NCBI RefSeq assembly: GCF_040869035.1
Contig: NZ_CP162100.1
Coordinates: forward strand, 3,208,445-3,272,444
Source: Vibrio sp. NTOU-M3
GTDB lineage: Bacteria; Pseudomonadota; Gammaproteobacteria; Enterobacterales; Vibrionaceae
Direction: 5' to 3'
DNA: 64,000 bases
In this document: piece after piece, positions 1-10,346 of the stretch
How positions within the stretch are numbered: position 1 is the stretch's first letter
How the letters are laid out: each line of letters starts with the position of its first letter
Translations under genes and position numbers: made by a program
Notes under the pieces: generated by a model
Told to the model about the DNA's origin: nothing
Seen by the model: only the letters and a program-made list of their open reading frames with translations
Databases searched by the model: none

Positions 1-829
1 GTAGTAGAGAGATCTGACGGTAAGCTACCGCTTGCTTAGATAGATCATCGTAAACAATCAGTGCGTCTTCACCGCGATCGCGGAAGTATTCACCCATCGC
101 ACAACCTGCATATGGCGCTAGATATTGTAGCGCTGCAGATTCAGAAGCAGATGCAACAACAACGATAGTGTTAGCTAGCGCGCCGTGCTCTTCAAGTTTG
201 CGAACTACGTTAGCGATAGTCGATGCTTTCTGACCGATAGCTACGTAGATAGAGAAAATACCTGAGTTTTTCTGGTTGATAATCGCATCGATCGCCATTG
301 CTGTTTTACCAGTCTGACGGTCACCGATCACAAGCTCACGCTGACCACGACCGATTGGGATCATTGAGTCAACTGATTTGTAGCCAGTTTGTACAGGTTG
401 GTCAACCGATTTACGGTCGATTACACCTGGTGCGATTACTTCTACAGGCGAAGACAGTTTCGCTTCGATTGGACCTTTACCATCGATAGGCTCACCTAGT
501 GTATTCACTACGCGACCTAGAAGTTCTGGACCAACTGGCACTTCAAGAATGCGGCCAGTACCTGTAACTTTCATGCCTTCCTTTAGGTCAGCATATGGGC
601 CCATTACAACCGCACCAACCGAGTCACGCTCGAGGTTAAGTGCTAGCGCATAACGGCCACCCGGTAATTCAATCATTTCACCTTGCATCACGTCCGCTAG
701 GCCGTGGATGCGGATGATACCATCGCTTACCGATACGATAGTACCTTCATTGCGAGCTTCACTAACAACTTCGAAAGATTCGATACGTTGTTTGATCAGA
801 TCGCTAATTTCCGTGGAATTAAGTTGCAT
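1..829 (-). CDS. atpA: ATP synthase F1 subunit alpha (N-terminal part; cut by window edge)
   Basis: Non-catalytic nucleotide-binding subunit of the F1 head, cytoplasmic face of the inner membrane. About 276 N-terminal residues are visible; the rest lies before base 1. The reading starts [13 protein letters not shown], the usual start of gammaproteobacterial AtpA, and contains the beta-barrel domain followed by the P-loop GDRQTGKTA and the start of the nucleotide-binding domain. It follows atpH by 13 bases in the atpI-B-E-F-H-A order, so it belongs to the same transcript. Nothing suggests damage; only the truncation by the window is unusual. Confidence 0.97.
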   Translation of the reverse strand, partial: MQLNSTEISDLIKQRIESFEVVSEARNEGTIVSVSDGIIRIHGLADVMQGEMIELPGGRYALALNLERDSVGAVVMGPYADLKEGMKVTGTGRILEVPVGPELLGRVVNTLGEPIDGKGPIEAKLSSPVEVIAPGVIDRKSVDQPVQTGYKSVDSMIPIGRGQRELVIGDRQTGKTAMAIDAIINQKNSGIFSIYVAIGQKASTIANVVRKLEEHGALANTIVVVASASESAALQYLAPYAGCAMGEYFRDRGEDALIVYDDLSKQAVAYRQISLL

Positions 830-842
830 GCTCCAATCCCCA

Positions 843-1376
843 TTAAGACTGCAATGCATCGCTCAGGCGGTTCAAACGACCACGCGCTGAGTCATCGATG
901 ACTAAGTCTCCGGCTCGAATAATCACCCCACCAAGTAGGGCCTCATCTATACTGCAATTCAGCTTAACTTTGCGTTCAAGACGCTGTTCAAGTTTGCTGC
1001 TGATGTTTGCAAGCTGCTCATCAGAAAGTTCTGTTGCTGAAATGACTTCAACATCAATCTCTTTCTCATGCTCTTGTTTAAGAGTAAAGAACTGTTCACA
1101 AACATCTGGAAGGGCCGTTAAACGACCATTCTCTGCCATTACCTTTAAAAGGTTTTGACCGTGTGCATCAACTTGCTCGCCACAAACCGCTACAAATATT
1201 TCTGCAAGTTTTTCAGCAGAAACAGAACCCGTTAGAAGTTCTTTCATTTGTTCGTTGTTTGCCACTTCAGCTGCAAAAGACAGCATCTGACCCCATTGGT
1301 CAAGTTGGTCTTTTTCCGCCGCAAAGTCGAATGCTGCTTTAGCATAGGGGCGTGCGATAGTAGTCAAATCAGACAT
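843..1376 (-). CDS. atpH: ATP synthase F1 subunit delta
   Basis: Peripheral-stalk subunit that sits on top of F1 and links the alpha subunits to the b-subunit dimer, holding the stator still. The 177-residue protein has the normal family length (E. coli 177). It opens [19 protein letters not shown], the helical N-terminal domain that contacts alpha, and ends with the conserved stretch around [20 protein letters not shown] that marks the family. It lies between atpF and atpA with short gaps, as in other proteobacterial atp operons. No oddities seen. Confidence 0.97.
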   Translation of the reverse strand: MSDLTTIARPYAKAAFDFAAEKDQLDQWGQMLSFAAEVANNEQMKELLTGSVSAEKLAEIFVAVCGEQVDAHGQNLLKVMAENGRLTALPDVCEQFFTLKQEHEKEIDVEVISATELSDEQLANISSKLEQRLERKVKLNCSIDEALLGGVIIRAGDLVIDDSARGRLNRLSDALQS

Positions 1377-1390
1377 AAGCGCCCCCAGAC

Positions 1391-1861
1391 TTAAAGTTTT
1401 GCAGTAATGTTGTCGAGAATATCTTTGTGCGCATCTTTATCGATTGAACGCTCAAGGATTTTCTCAGCACCAGCTACAGCCAGAGTTGCAACTTGTTTGC
1501 GCAGCTCATCGCGTGCACGATTGCGTTCAGCTTCAAGTTCAGCTTCCGCTTGAGTCAGGATTTTCTGGCGTTCTGCCTGAGCTTCCTCACGAGCTTCATC
1601 AAGAATTTGAGACTTACGCTTGTTCGCTTGATCGATGATCTCAGTTGCTGTGCGCTTCGCTTCTTTCAATTGATCAGAAGCGTTTGCTTGTGCTAGATCC
1701 AAGTCTTTTGCAGCTCGCTCTGCTGCTTGTAGACCGTCAGCAATTTTCTTCTGACGTTCTTCGATCGCTTGCATCAATGGTGGCCATACATACTTCATGC
1801 AGAACCACACAAATAGTGCGAACGAGATTGCTTGACCTAGCAGAGTTGCGTTCATATTCAC
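1391..1861 (-). CDS. atpF: ATP synthase Fo subunit b
   Basis: Forms the dimeric peripheral stalk between the membrane subunit a and the F1 head. The protein is 156 residues (E. coli 156). Residues about 5-26 form a single membrane anchor ([20 protein letters not shown]), followed by a long, charged, alanine-rich helix with heptad character that makes the right-handed coiled coil, and a C-terminal part that binds delta. The gene start [10 protein letters not shown] is supported by family similarity; MNATLLGQ, two codons later, is an equally usual start. Between atpE and atpH in the operon. Confidence 0.96.
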   Translation of the reverse strand: MNMNATLLGQAISFALFVWFCMKYVWPPLMQAIEERQKKIADGLQAAERAAKDLDLAQANASDQLKEAKRTATEIIDQANKRKSQILDEAREEAQAERQKILTQAEAELEAERNRARDELRKQVATLAVAGAEKILERSIDKDAHKDILDNITAKL

Positions 1862-1932
1862 AACAGCTACCCCTCTATATGGACTTAGTGTTAATCAATG
1901 ACAAACCAGAGTTTGTCTAGAGTTAAACGTGA

Positions 1933-2238
<306 letters not shown>

Positions 2239-2245
2239 TTAAAAA

Positions 2246-3456
<1,211 letters not shown>

Positions 3457-3517
3457 GTATTCGTACCTCTAGTAATATCCACGCTTTGACTACTTAACGT
3501 CGTGGAAATTGGCGAAA

Positions 3518-3545
3518 ATTATACGGTGAGTCGAACTGATTGCAA
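3518..3545 (-). promoter_or_regulatory. Predicted sigma-70 promoter of the atp operon
   Basis: On the minus strand TTGCAA (3545-3540) and TATAAT (3523-3518) are separated by 16 bases, upstream of atpI. The -10 is a perfect consensus. The rest of the 3457-3642 gap is AT-rich and holds the end of the parB transcript region; I see no strong hairpin-plus-T-run terminator for parB there. Confidence 0.6.
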
Positions 3546-3642
3546 TGAAAACACCGCAAAAAGTTACAATTTTGTTTACAAACCTACAACTTTCGCACAA
3601 ATAATCTTTTTTTACATAATTGATTCAGATCAATTATCTCAT

Positions 3643-4524
3643 TTAGCTCTCGAGCTTGGCAATTAGTCGCTCTAATTTGTGAGGCTCATCAAGACTAATT
3701 GTCATTTTAGCTTTGCCATTACTGCTTCGAACGATATTCACTTTAGCCCCCAGTTTTTCACTGAGTCTTTGTGACATTTGTTGAATGTCCGTATCTTCTG
3801 GCTCATTTTCAGCTTCAACTTGAGGCTGTAGACACTTTTTCACTAAAGCTTCAGTCTGGCGCACGGTCATTTTCTTCTTCGCAACCAGCTCTGCGACTTC
3901 AATTTGTTGCTCACCTTCAAGCATCAAAAGTGCTCTAGCATGGCCCATTTCGAGCGTTTTTGCGGCCACCAGTTCTTTGACATCTTGCTCGAGCTGGTTC
4001 AATCGCAATGTATTACTTACAGTTGCACGTGATTTACCAATAACATCCGCAACCTGTTGGTGGGTTAACGAAAACTCACCTTGTAAACGATCAAGAGCTT
4101 GCGCTTCTTCAATCACATTCAAATCTTCACGCTGGATGTTCTCGATAAGTGCCATTGCGATCGCGGCTCGGTCTTCGACTTTCTTCACGATGCAAGGAAC
4201 TTGTTTCAGTCCAGCTTTACGTGCGGCACGCCAGCGGCGTTCACCTGCAATGATCTCAAACTTTCCATCACCAACTTCACGAACCACGATGGGTTGGATG
4301 ATCCCTTGAGATTCTATCGATGCCGCTAACTCTGCCAATGCTTCTGGCGACATGTCTTTACGTGGCTGATAGACACCTGGCTTTAAATGAGAAACGGCTA
4401 AATCCGTTAACTCTCCATCAGATGACAGTTCTTGACTGTGCAAGGCACTTTGCTGCTTTTCTCGAGCAAGTGAACTGGTAGAAAGCAGGGCATCAAGCCC
4501 TTTACCTAAACCACGTTTAGACAT
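3643..4524 (-). CDS. parB: Chromosome partitioning protein ParB (CTP-dependent clamp, parS-binding)
   Basis: Binds centromere-like parS sites and spreads along DNA, working with ParA to move the origin. The 293-residue protein has the order known for ParB: a ParA-contacting N-terminus (MSKRGLGKGLDALL), a ParB/Srx nuclease-fold domain with the GERRWRAA box, a helix-turn-helix (LTHQQVADVIGKSRATVSN) and a C-terminal dimerisation region. It lies 23 bases after parA, in the usual parA-parB order. No exact parS palindrome was spotted in this window by eye. Confidence 0.96.
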   Translation of the reverse strand: MSKRGLGKGLDALLSTSSLAREKQQSALHSQELSSDGELTDLAVSHLKPGVYQPRKDMSPEALAELAASIESQGIIQPIVVREVGDGKFEIIAGERRWRAARKAGLKQVPCIVKKVEDRAAIAMALIENIQREDLNVIEEAQALDRLQGEFSLTHQQVADVIGKSRATVSNTLRLNQLEQDVKELVAAKTLEMGHARALLMLEGEQQIEVAELVAKKKMTVRQTEALVKKCLQPQVEAENEPEDTDIQQMSQRLSEKLGAKVNIVRSSNGKAKMTISLDEPHKLERLIAKLES

Positions 4525-4547
4525 GAGAGTGAATTCCTTTGATTAAT

Positions 4548-5321
4548 TTATGCAGGTACTTCTTCTCGGCGTAGCATTTCACCAGCAAGCGCTAGGTAAG
4601 CTTTTGCTCCAGCAGAGTATTTGTCGTAATACATCGCTGGTTTGCCGTGACTTGGCGCTTCTGCCAAACGTACGTTACGAGGAATAACGGTGCGGTACAC
4701 TTTGTTGCCAAAATGCTTTTTCAATTGATCGGATACTTCGTTGGAGAGTCTGTTTCGAGGATCATACATGGTGCGCAACAACCCTTCGATTTTCAGATTT
4801 TCGTTTACCACGGCAGCTAATTTGCTGATCGTATCCATTAACGCAGTTAAACCTTCTAGTGCAAAGTACTCACACTGCATAGGAACCAAAACGGAATCCG
4901 CTGCGGCCATGGCATTGATTGTAAGAAGGTTTAGAGAAGGAGGACAATCGATAAAGATGAAATCATAGTTATCGCGAACTTGTGCAAGTGCATTCTTAAG
5001 ACGAACTTCTCGCGCAAAGACTTCCATCAATTTGATTTCTGCCGCCGTCACATCACCATTGGCAGCAATTAAATCATAATGACCAGAGGTTTTACGGCAG
5101 ACGACCTCTTCAAACGGAGCGTCTTCAACGAGCAATTCGTACGCCGTTGCATCGATTTGATACTTATCAACACCACTGGCCATAGTTGCGTTGCCTTGTG
5201 GGTCTAGATCGATCACTAAAACCTTGCGTTTAGTGGCTGCCATTGAAGCCGCCAAATTTATACAAGTAGTTGTTTTTCCAACACCGCCTTTCTGGTTGGC
5301 GATCGCTACGATTTTACCCAC
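4548..5321 (-). CDS. parA: Chromosome partitioning ATPase ParA
   Basis: Walker-type ATPase that binds DNA non-specifically and, with ParB-parS, positions the chromosome 1 origin (polar in Vibrio, through partners such as HubP). The deviant Walker A KGGVGKTT is at residues 11-18 and the Walker B region reads FIFIDCPPSL. At 257 residues it lacks the N-terminal DNA-binding extension of plasmid type Ia ParA, so it is the chromosomal Soj-like form. Located 14 bases after rsmG in an mnmG-rsmG-parA-parB cluster next to oriC. Confidence 0.96.
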   Translation of the reverse strand: MGKIVAIANQKGGVGKTTTCINLAASMAATKRKVLVIDLDPQGNATMASGVDKYQIDATAYELLVEDAPFEEVVCRKTSGHYDLIAANGDVTAAEIKLMEVFAREVRLKNALAQVRDNYDFIFIDCPPSLNLLTINAMAAADSVLVPMQCEYFALEGLTALMDTISKLAAVVNENLKIEGLLRTMYDPRNRLSNEVSDQLKKHFGNKVYRTVIPRNVRLAEAPSHGKPAMYYDKYSAGAKAYLALAGEMLRREEVPA

Positions 5322-5335
5322 GATTAACCTCGCTG

Positions 5336-5968
5336 TTATCCCTTGCGCGATAAGATTACAAGATGACGCTCACCTTCTAACTCAGGAACATTCAAAGCTT
5401 TGATGTCAGTCACAGAACACCACTCAGGTAATTGTTCAATCTCACCCTGTGGTAATTGACCTTTAAGAGCAAGAAAAAGACCAGACTGTTCCTTTGGCAG
5501 ATGACGGCACCAATTCACCATATCTACCATAGATGCAAACGCGCGACTTAGTACACCATCAAATTTGTCTTGAGGCTGATACTCTTCGACTCGACTTTGA
5601 ATCGGGATCACATTTTCAATATTCAATTCATGCAGAACTTGTTTAATAAATCGAATACGTTTGCCCAGACTATCAAGTAAGACGAACTGTTTTTCTGGAT
5701 TCATGATCGCAAGGGGGATCCCAGGTAAACCAGGCCCCGTCCCTACATCGATAAAGCGTTGCCCATCAAGATGTGTGCTAACAATAATACTATCAAGAAT
5801 ATGCTTAACTAACATTTCCTGCGGATCGCGCACCGAGGTCAGGTTATAAGCTTTGTTCCACTTATCCAGCAGTTCAACGTACCCTACCAATTTTTCACGT
5901 TGCACCTGTGAGACCTCAAGGCCTGTTTGAACAAGAAGTGAGTCAAGTTTGGCTTTTAGTGCACTCAT
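5336..5968 (-). CDS. rsmG: 16S rRNA (guanine-N7) methyltransferase RsmG
   Basis: Methylates N7 of G527 in 16S rRNA using S-adenosylmethionine; loss gives low-level streptomycin resistance. The 210-residue protein (E. coli GidB 207) contains the SAM-binding glycine motif [13 protein letters not shown] and the [10 protein letters not shown] second strand of the Rossmann-like methyltransferase fold. The start at 5968 abuts the mnmG stop codon (5969), giving tight translational coupling. Formerly gidB. No abnormality seen. Confidence 0.96.
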   Translation of the reverse strand: MSALKAKLDSLLVQTGLEVSQVQREKLVGYVELLDKWNKAYNLTSVRDPQEMLVKHILDSIIVSTHLDGQRFIDVGTGPGLPGIPLAIMNPEKQFVLLDSLGKRIRFIKQVLHELNIENVIPIQSRVEEYQPQDKFDGVLSRAFASMVDMVNWCRHLPKEQSGLFLALKGQLPQGEIEQLPEWCSVTDIKALNVPELEGERHLVILSRKG

Positions 5969-7864
5969 TTAAGCTTCCTCACCCTTTTTTAGCATACCTT
6001 GCTTTTTGAGGTATACGAGCAAAATGGATATTGCAGCTGGTGTCACCCCTGAAATTCGAGATGCGATACCAATGGTTTCTGGCTTGGCACTGTTTAGCTT
6101 CAGTACCACTTCATTGGATAACCCCTTCACATCACTGTAATCAAGCTCAAGCGGCAATTTGGTGTTCTCGTGGCGCAGAGACTTTTCAATCTCATCTTGT
6201 TGACGCTTGATATAACCTTCATATTTTACTTGGATTTCAACTTGTTCAGTTGCTTGAGGATCATCTAAAGCTGGCGCAAAAGTATCTAACTGAGTCAGTA
6301 GATCGTATGTCATTTCTGGACGACGAAGAAGATCTTCACCGTTTGCTTCACGCGCGATTGGTGTTTTTAACCGTTGGTTTAGCTGCTCAACGCCAACTGA
6401 AGTTGGATTTATCCAAGTTTCTTTCAAACGTTGACGTTCTGTTTCCATGTTTTCGATCTTTTGGTTAAAGCGAGCCCAACGGCGATCATCAATTAATCCT
6501 AACTCACGCCCTTGCTTAGTTAAACGCAGATCGGCATTGTCTTCACGCAGCAGCAAGCGGTACTCCGCACGAGAAGTAAACATGCGGTATGGCTCTTTTG
6601 TCCCCATGGTCGACAAATCATCAATCAATACACCCATGTAAGCTTGATCACGGCGTGGACTCCAACCTTCTTTGCCTTGGCTGTGCAAGCTTGCATTCAG
6701 ACCGGCCATTAGACCTTGTGCCGCCGCTTCTTCATAACCGGTTGTACCGTTGATCTGGCCAGCAAAGAACAGACCATTGATGAATTTCGTTTCGTAGGTT
6801 TGCTTCAAATCACGTGGGTCAAAGAAATCGTACTCAATTGCATAACCAGGACGAACGATGTGTGCGTTCTCAAAACCTTTCATTGAACGAACAATTTGTA
6901 CTTGTACGTCAAACGGCAAGCTGGTGGATATACCATTCGGGTATAGCTCGTGCGTTGTAAGACCTTCAGGCTCAATGAAGATTTGGTGACTGTTTTTATC
7001 AGCAAAGCGCATCACTTTGTCTTCGATAGACGGGCAGTAACGCGGACCAATCCCCTCGATCACCCCTGCATACATTGGGCTGCGATCTAGGTTGTTGCGG
7101 ATCACCTCATGAGTTTGCTCATTGGTGTGTGTAATAAAACATGGGATTTGACGCGGCTGATGCTCACGTTTGCCCATAAATGAAAATACTGGTGTTGGGT
7201 TGTCACCGTGTTGTGCTTCCAACACTGAGAAATCCACGCTGCGTGCATCGATACGTGGTGGTGTACCCGTTTTCAGACGATCCACGCGGAACGGCAGTTC
7301 ACGTAATCGATCCGCCAATGCGATCGATGGAGGATCTCCCGCGCGGCCACCAGAAGAGCTTTCCATACCTATGTGGATCTTACCGCCAAGGAAAGTACCT
7401 ACGGTTAATACCACTGATTTGGCGTGGAACTTAAGTCCCATTTGCGTGACGACGCCAAGTACACAATCTTGTTCAACAATCAGATCATCCACTGATTGCT
7501 GGAATAAAGTTAGATTTGGTGTGTTCTCTAATGCTGAGCGTACGTATGCCTTGTACAGAGCACGATCCGCCTGAGCACGAGTGGCTCGAACTGCTGGGCC
7601 TTTCGAAGCATTTAATGTTCGAAATTGAATACCGGCGTGATCAATGGCTTCAGCCATTAGACCGCCCAATGCATCTACTTCTTTGACCAGATGTCCTTTG
7701 CCTATTCCCCCAATCGCAGGGTTGCAAGACATCTGCCCTAAAGTATCAATGTTATGCGTCAATAACAGAGTTTTTTGCCCTGTACGTGCAGACGCTAAAG
7801 CGGCTTCCGTTCCTGCATGACCGCCACCAACAACAATGACGTCAAAAGTTTCGTGATAAAGCAT
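5969..7864 (-). CDS. mnmG: tRNA uridine-34 carboxymethylaminomethyl modification enzyme MnmG (GidA)
   Basis: FAD/NADH enzyme that, with MnmE, adds the cmnm5 group to wobble uridine 34 of several tRNAs. Residues 12-22 carry the dinucleotide-binding motif [11 protein letters not shown]; the signature [16 protein letters not shown] follows near residue 50, and the C-terminal helical domain that contacts MnmE ends in KKGEEA. The length, 631 residues, is normal (E. coli 629). It is the first gene leftward of oriC and reads away from the origin; its partner mnmE lies on the other side of the origin at 8866-10227. Confidence 0.97.
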   Translation of the reverse strand: MLYHETFDVIVVGGGHAGTEAALASARTGQKTLLLTHNIDTLGQMSCNPAIGGIGKGHLVKEVDALGGLMAEAIDHAGIQFRTLNASKGPAVRATRAQADRALYKAYVRSALENTPNLTLFQQSVDDLIVEQDCVLGVVTQMGLKFHAKSVVLTVGTFLGGKIHIGMESSSGGRAGDPPSIALADRLRELPFRVDRLKTGTPPRIDARSVDFSVLEAQHGDNPTPVFSFMGKREHQPRQIPCFITHTNEQTHEVIRNNLDRSPMYAGVIEGIGPRYCPSIEDKVMRFADKNSHQIFIEPEGLTTHELYPNGISTSLPFDVQVQIVRSMKGFENAHIVRPGYAIEYDFFDPRDLKQTYETKFINGLFFAGQINGTTGYEEAAAQGLMAGLNASLHSQGKEGWSPRRDQAYMGVLIDDLSTMGTKEPYRMFTSRAEYRLLLREDNADLRLTKQGRELGLIDDRRWARFNQKIENMETERQRLKETWINPTSVGVEQLNQRLKTPIAREANGEDLLRRPEMTYDLLTQLDTFAPALDDPQATEQVEIQVKYEGYIKRQQDEIEKSLRHENTKLPLELDYSDVKGLSNEVVLKLNSAKPETIGIASRISGVTPAAISILLVYLKKQGMLKKGEEA

Positions 7865-7993
7865 GAACTGACCTCAGGTACTCAATCGAAATAATGGACA
7901 GATAAAAAGAGCGCTATTCTACCTTCTTTCCGCTACTGAGAAAATCGCTTTTCAAGCTTTTTACTTAAAGGGCTGAGAAGTAAATATATATAA

Positions 7994-8030
7994 GATCTAT
8001 ATAGAGATCTTTTATTGGATCTATTATTAG
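7994..8030. repeat. DNA unwinding element: three GATC-headed AT-rich repeats
   Basis: Three tandem 12-13 base repeats start with GATCT at 7994, 8006 and 8018 and are followed by a fourth GATC at 8031. Each is T/A-rich after the GATC, matching the L/M/R 13-mers of the E. coli DUE (GATCTNTTNTTTT). They lie directly left of DnaA box R1, the arrangement expected for initial strand opening. Confidence 0.9.
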
Positions 8031-8043
8031 GATCGTCGATCTC

Positions 8044-8052
8044 TGTGGATAA
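8044..8052 (-). promoter_or_regulatory. DnaA box R1
   Basis: TGTGGATAA on the plus strand, perfect complement of the TTATCCACA consensus. It lies just right of the AT-rich repeats, the position of R1 in E. coli oriC. Confidence 0.9.
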
Positions 8053-8149
8053 GTGGAAAATGATCAACAAGATCATGGATCTTAATAAGATCATATTGTG
8101 TGATCTAACTTTGATCTAACGGAGGATTAGCTGGGATCAAAATAGCTAC

Positions 8150-8158
8150 TTATACACA
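8150..8158 (+). promoter_or_regulatory. DnaA box R2
   Basis: TTATACACA, identical to R2 of E. coli oriC and matching the TTATNCACA consensus. Central in the origin. Confidence 0.88.
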
Positions 8159-8223
8159 GGCAGGAAAAGTGATCTTACTTATTATATGGATAACTATAGG
8201 TTGAACACTAGATATCTCTATGT

Positions 8224-8232
8224 TTATCCACA
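8224..8232 (+). promoter_or_regulatory. DnaA box R4
   Basis: TTATCCACA, perfect consensus, at the right end of oriC and in inverted orientation to R1, as in E. coli. Confidence 0.9.
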
Positions 8233-8301
8233 AACCAAGTGCTCAAATAAACAGCAGTCAGTTAGTGTTAATTGGGAATTAGTTACTCACAATGAAAAGA
8301 A

Positions 8302-8320
8302 AAGCGGCTATTTGCCGCTT
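8302..8320 (-). terminator. Intrinsic terminator of mioC, between mioC and oriC
   Basis: Stem AAGCGGC (8302-8308) with GCCGCTT (8314-8320), loop of 5, followed on the minus strand by TTTCTTTTC. It starts 9 bases past the mioC stop codon and lies 70 bases before DnaA box R4, so mioC transcripts should end before entering oriC. Confidence 0.8.
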
Positions 8321-8329
8321 CTTAAAGAG

Positions 8330-8764
8330 TTAGAATTTTGAGATGTGTTCTAAGAGCCAGTGTTCTGCTGCATCTTCTGGTACGGGATGAGCTAAGACAT
8401 CAATCGTTAGACACTCTGTTAGAGGCGTTGCTCCAATATCTTGAAGTAATTGGTGAGCATGAAGGCCTGCGGCACAAAACGTGTCATAGCTTGAATCGCC
8501 AATGGCGACCACAGCGTATTTTACTTGGGTCATATTTGGTGGTGTATTTTGTAGCGCTTGAACGAAAGGCTGAATGTTGTCGGGGTAATCACCTGCACCA
8601 TGAGTCGAAGTGACGATCAACCATGTCCCCTGAGGCGGAATTTCACTAAGATCAGGTTGATTGTGAATGGTGGTTTGCAAGCTTTTCTCTGTAAGTAGAT
8701 CGTTGAGGTGATCGCCTACATACTCTGCACCACCTAGCGTACTGCCCGTGATAATGTGGATCAT
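8330..8764 (-). CDS. mioC: Flavodoxin-like protein MioC
   Basis: Short-chain flavodoxin binding FMN; in E. coli it has been linked to biotin synthase activity in vitro and its gene neighbours oriC. The 144-residue protein (E. coli 147) shows the phosphate-binding loop [10 protein letters not shown] near the N-terminus and flavin-contact segments [11 protein letters not shown] and [15 protein letters not shown] lies upstream of the start. Its direction points into oriC, but a terminator directly follows it. An inverted repeat lies in its leader at 8785-8817. Confidence 0.94.
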   Translation of the reverse strand: MIHIITGSTLGGAEYVGDHLNDLLTEKSLQTTIHNQPDLSEIPPQGTWLIVTSTHGAGDYPDNIQPFVQALQNTPPNMTQVKYAVVAIGDSSYDTFCAAGLHAHQLLQDIGATPLTECLTIDVLAHPVPEDAAEHWLLEHISKF

Positions 8765-8784
8765 GTTTCTTCCTTTATTGAGTA

Positions 8785-8817
8785 TACTAACGCCACGGCT
8801 AGCGCTATGCGTTAGTA
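8785..8817. repeat. Inverted repeat in the mioC leader
   Basis: Perfect 9-base arms TACTAACGC (8785-8793) and GCGTTAGTA (8809-8817) around a 15-base centre that itself contains AGCGCT. It lies between the mnmE terminator and the mioC ribosome binding site. It has no T-run on either side, so it is not a plain terminator; an operator or leader hairpin is possible. Confidence 0.6.
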
Positions 8818-8827
8818 GAAAAAGAAA

Positions 8828-8857
8828 CGCGGTGCTAATCCTATGCTTAACACCGCG
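8828..8857 (-). terminator. Intrinsic terminator of mnmE
   Basis: Stem CGCGGTG (8828-8834) and CACCGCG (8851-8857), followed on the minus strand by TTTCTTTTTC. It begins 8 bases after the mnmE stop codon. Confidence 0.8.
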
Positions 8858-8865
8858 CGTTTTGA

Positions 8866-10227
8866 TTATTTACCGATACAGAATGAGGAAAATATGCGGC
8901 CGAGTAGGTCATCAGAACTAAACTCGCCGGTAATCTCGTTCAAGTGCTGCTGGGTAATACGAAGCTCTTCTGCCAAGATCTCACCAGCCATAAAGCCTTC
9001 AAGCTGTTCTTGTCCAATTTGAAGATGTTGAGCGGCTCGCTCTAGTGCATCTAGGTGGCGACGACGTGCCATAAAGCCTCCTTCGCTGTTTCCAGAAAAA
9101 CCCATACACTCTTTCAAGTGATTTCGTAGTGCGTCTACACCGGCCCCTGTTTTTGCGGATAGGCGAATTAGGGTTGGATCGTTGACATGACAGATCCCCA
9201 TTTCTTCATCGGTTTGATCGGCTTTATTGCGGATCACTGTCATGCCGATATTACTTGGTAAGCGATCAACAAAGTCAGGCCAAATATCTTTTGGATCGGT
9301 GGCGTCAGTCGTGGTGCCATCGACCATAAATAGTACTCGGTCTGCTTGCGTAATTTCATCCCACGCACGTTCAATGCCGATTTTTTCCACTTCATCAGAA
9401 GCATCACGTAGACCTGCGGTATCAATGATGTGCAGTGGCATACCATCGATGTGGATATGCTCACGTAGAACATCACGTGTCGTTCCTGCAATATCGGTCA
9501 CAATGGCTGACTCTTTACCTGATAGAGCATTGAGTAGACTCGATTTCCCCGCATTTGGACGACCAGCAATCACCACTTTCATCCCTTCACGCATAATCGC
9601 GCCTTGGTTGGCTTCTTGGCGTACAGCCGCGAGATTGTCGATGATCGCTTGTAGATCGGTTGACACTTTACCGTCAGCTAGGAAATCGATTTCTTCTTCA
9701 GGAAAGTCAATGGCAGCTTCGACATAGATACGTAAGTGGATCAGCGATTCCACCAACGTTTGAATACGTCTTGAAAATTGACCCTGTAGTGATTGCAGCG
9801 CTGATTTAGCCGCTTCTTCTGAAGTGGCATCAATGAGATCTGCAATCGCTTCTGCTTGGGTCAGATCCATTTTGTCATTTAAAAATGCGCGCTCTGAAAA
9901 CTCACCAGGTCGAGCGGGGCGGACGCCATCTATTTCCAAAATACGCTTGATGAGCATGTCCATAACGACTGGACCGCCATGGCCTTGGAGTTCGAGTACA
10001 TCTTCCCCTGTGAATGAATGTGGGTTAGGGAAGTAAAGTGCGATCCCTTGATCCAGTTCATTACCATTTAAGGCTTTGAATGGCAGATATTCTGCGTAAC
10101 GAGGTTTGAGGCTTTTACCTGTTACCTCTAATGCAACTTGAGCTGCCAGTGGGCCAGAAACACGGATAATACCGACACCGCCACGACCCGGAGCGGTAGC
10201 CTGAGCAACAATGGTATCTGTTGTCAT
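8866..10227 (-). CDS. mnmE: tRNA modification GTPase MnmE (TrmE)
   Basis: Dimeric GTPase that with MnmG modifies wobble uridine 34. Start chosen at 10227 ([17 protein letters not shown]), giving 453 residues as in the family (E. coli 454); an upstream in-frame extension is not conserved. Domains: N-terminal tetrahydrofolate-binding domain, helical domain, inserted Ras-like G domain with GRPNAGKSS (P-loop), [12 protein letters not shown] and NKAD, and the C-terminal CIGK with the essential cysteine. Transcribed alone between the yidC terminator (10308-10331) and its own terminator (8828-8857). Confidence 0.97.
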   Translation of the reverse strand: MTTDTIVAQATAPGRGGVGIIRVSGPLAAQVALEVTGKSLKPRYAEYLPFKALNGNELDQGIALYFPNPHSFTGEDVLELQGHGGPVVMDMLIKRILEIDGVRPARPGEFSERAFLNDKMDLTQAEAIADLIDATSEEAAKSALQSLQGQFSRRIQTLVESLIHLRIYVEAAIDFPEEEIDFLADGKVSTDLQAIIDNLAAVRQEANQGAIMREGMKVVIAGRPNAGKSSLLNALSGKESAIVTDIAGTTRDVLREHIHIDGMPLHIIDTAGLRDASDEVEKIGIERAWDEITQADRVLFMVDGTTTDATDPKDIWPDFVDRLPSNIGMTVIRNKADQTDEEMGICHVNDPTLIRLSAKTGAGVDALRNHLKECMGFSGNSEGGFMARRRHLDALERAAQHLQIGQEQLEGFMAGEILAEELRITQQHLNEITGEFSSDDLLGRIFSSFCIGK

Positions 10228-10307
10228 ATGAGTGCCTTTCAAGCTTTGGCCAAGTGGTTTGGCCTTTATAAATTCCAATTAGCTGAATTGTAATCAGCTC
10301 AAATAAA

Positions 10308-10331
10308 AAAGGCGACCTTTTGGCCGCCTTT
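10308..10331 (-). terminator. Intrinsic terminator of the rpmH-rnpA-yidD-yidC operon
   Basis: Stem AAAGGCG (10308-10314) and CGCCTTT (10325-10331), extended past one mismatch by ACC/GGT-type pairs, followed on the minus strand by TTTTTATTTG. Sixteen bases after the yidC stop. Confidence 0.85.
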
Positions 10332-10346
10332 CTTGATGATTCACTC

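Larger units (their letters stand above)
7981..8240. other. oriC: Chromosome 1 replication origin (oriC)
   Basis: Lies between mnmG and mioC, as in E. coli and V. cholerae chromosome 1. It contains an AT-rich unwinding region at the left, then DnaA boxes in the E. coli order R1 (8044-8052), R2 (8150-8158), an R3-like box (8185-8193, one mismatch from TTATCCACA) and R4 (8224-8232). Thirteen GATC sites occur from 7994 to 8174 (at 7994, 8006, 8018, 8031, 8038, 8062, 8071, 8078, 8089, 8102, 8113, 8135, 8171), typical of a Dam/SeqA-controlled origin. The flanks 7865-7980 and 8241-8301 hold the mnmG promoter region and a spacer. Confidence 0.95.

Noticed and set aside
7170..7574. Plus-strand open frame of 134 codons inside mnmG
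   Set aside because: Antisense shadow of a highly conserved gene with no independent support.
3457..8300. parS sites near parAB
   Set aside because: I looked for TGTTTCACGTGAAACA-like palindromes and found none convincing. A pattern search of the whole window allowing two mismatches would decide; I could only read by eye.
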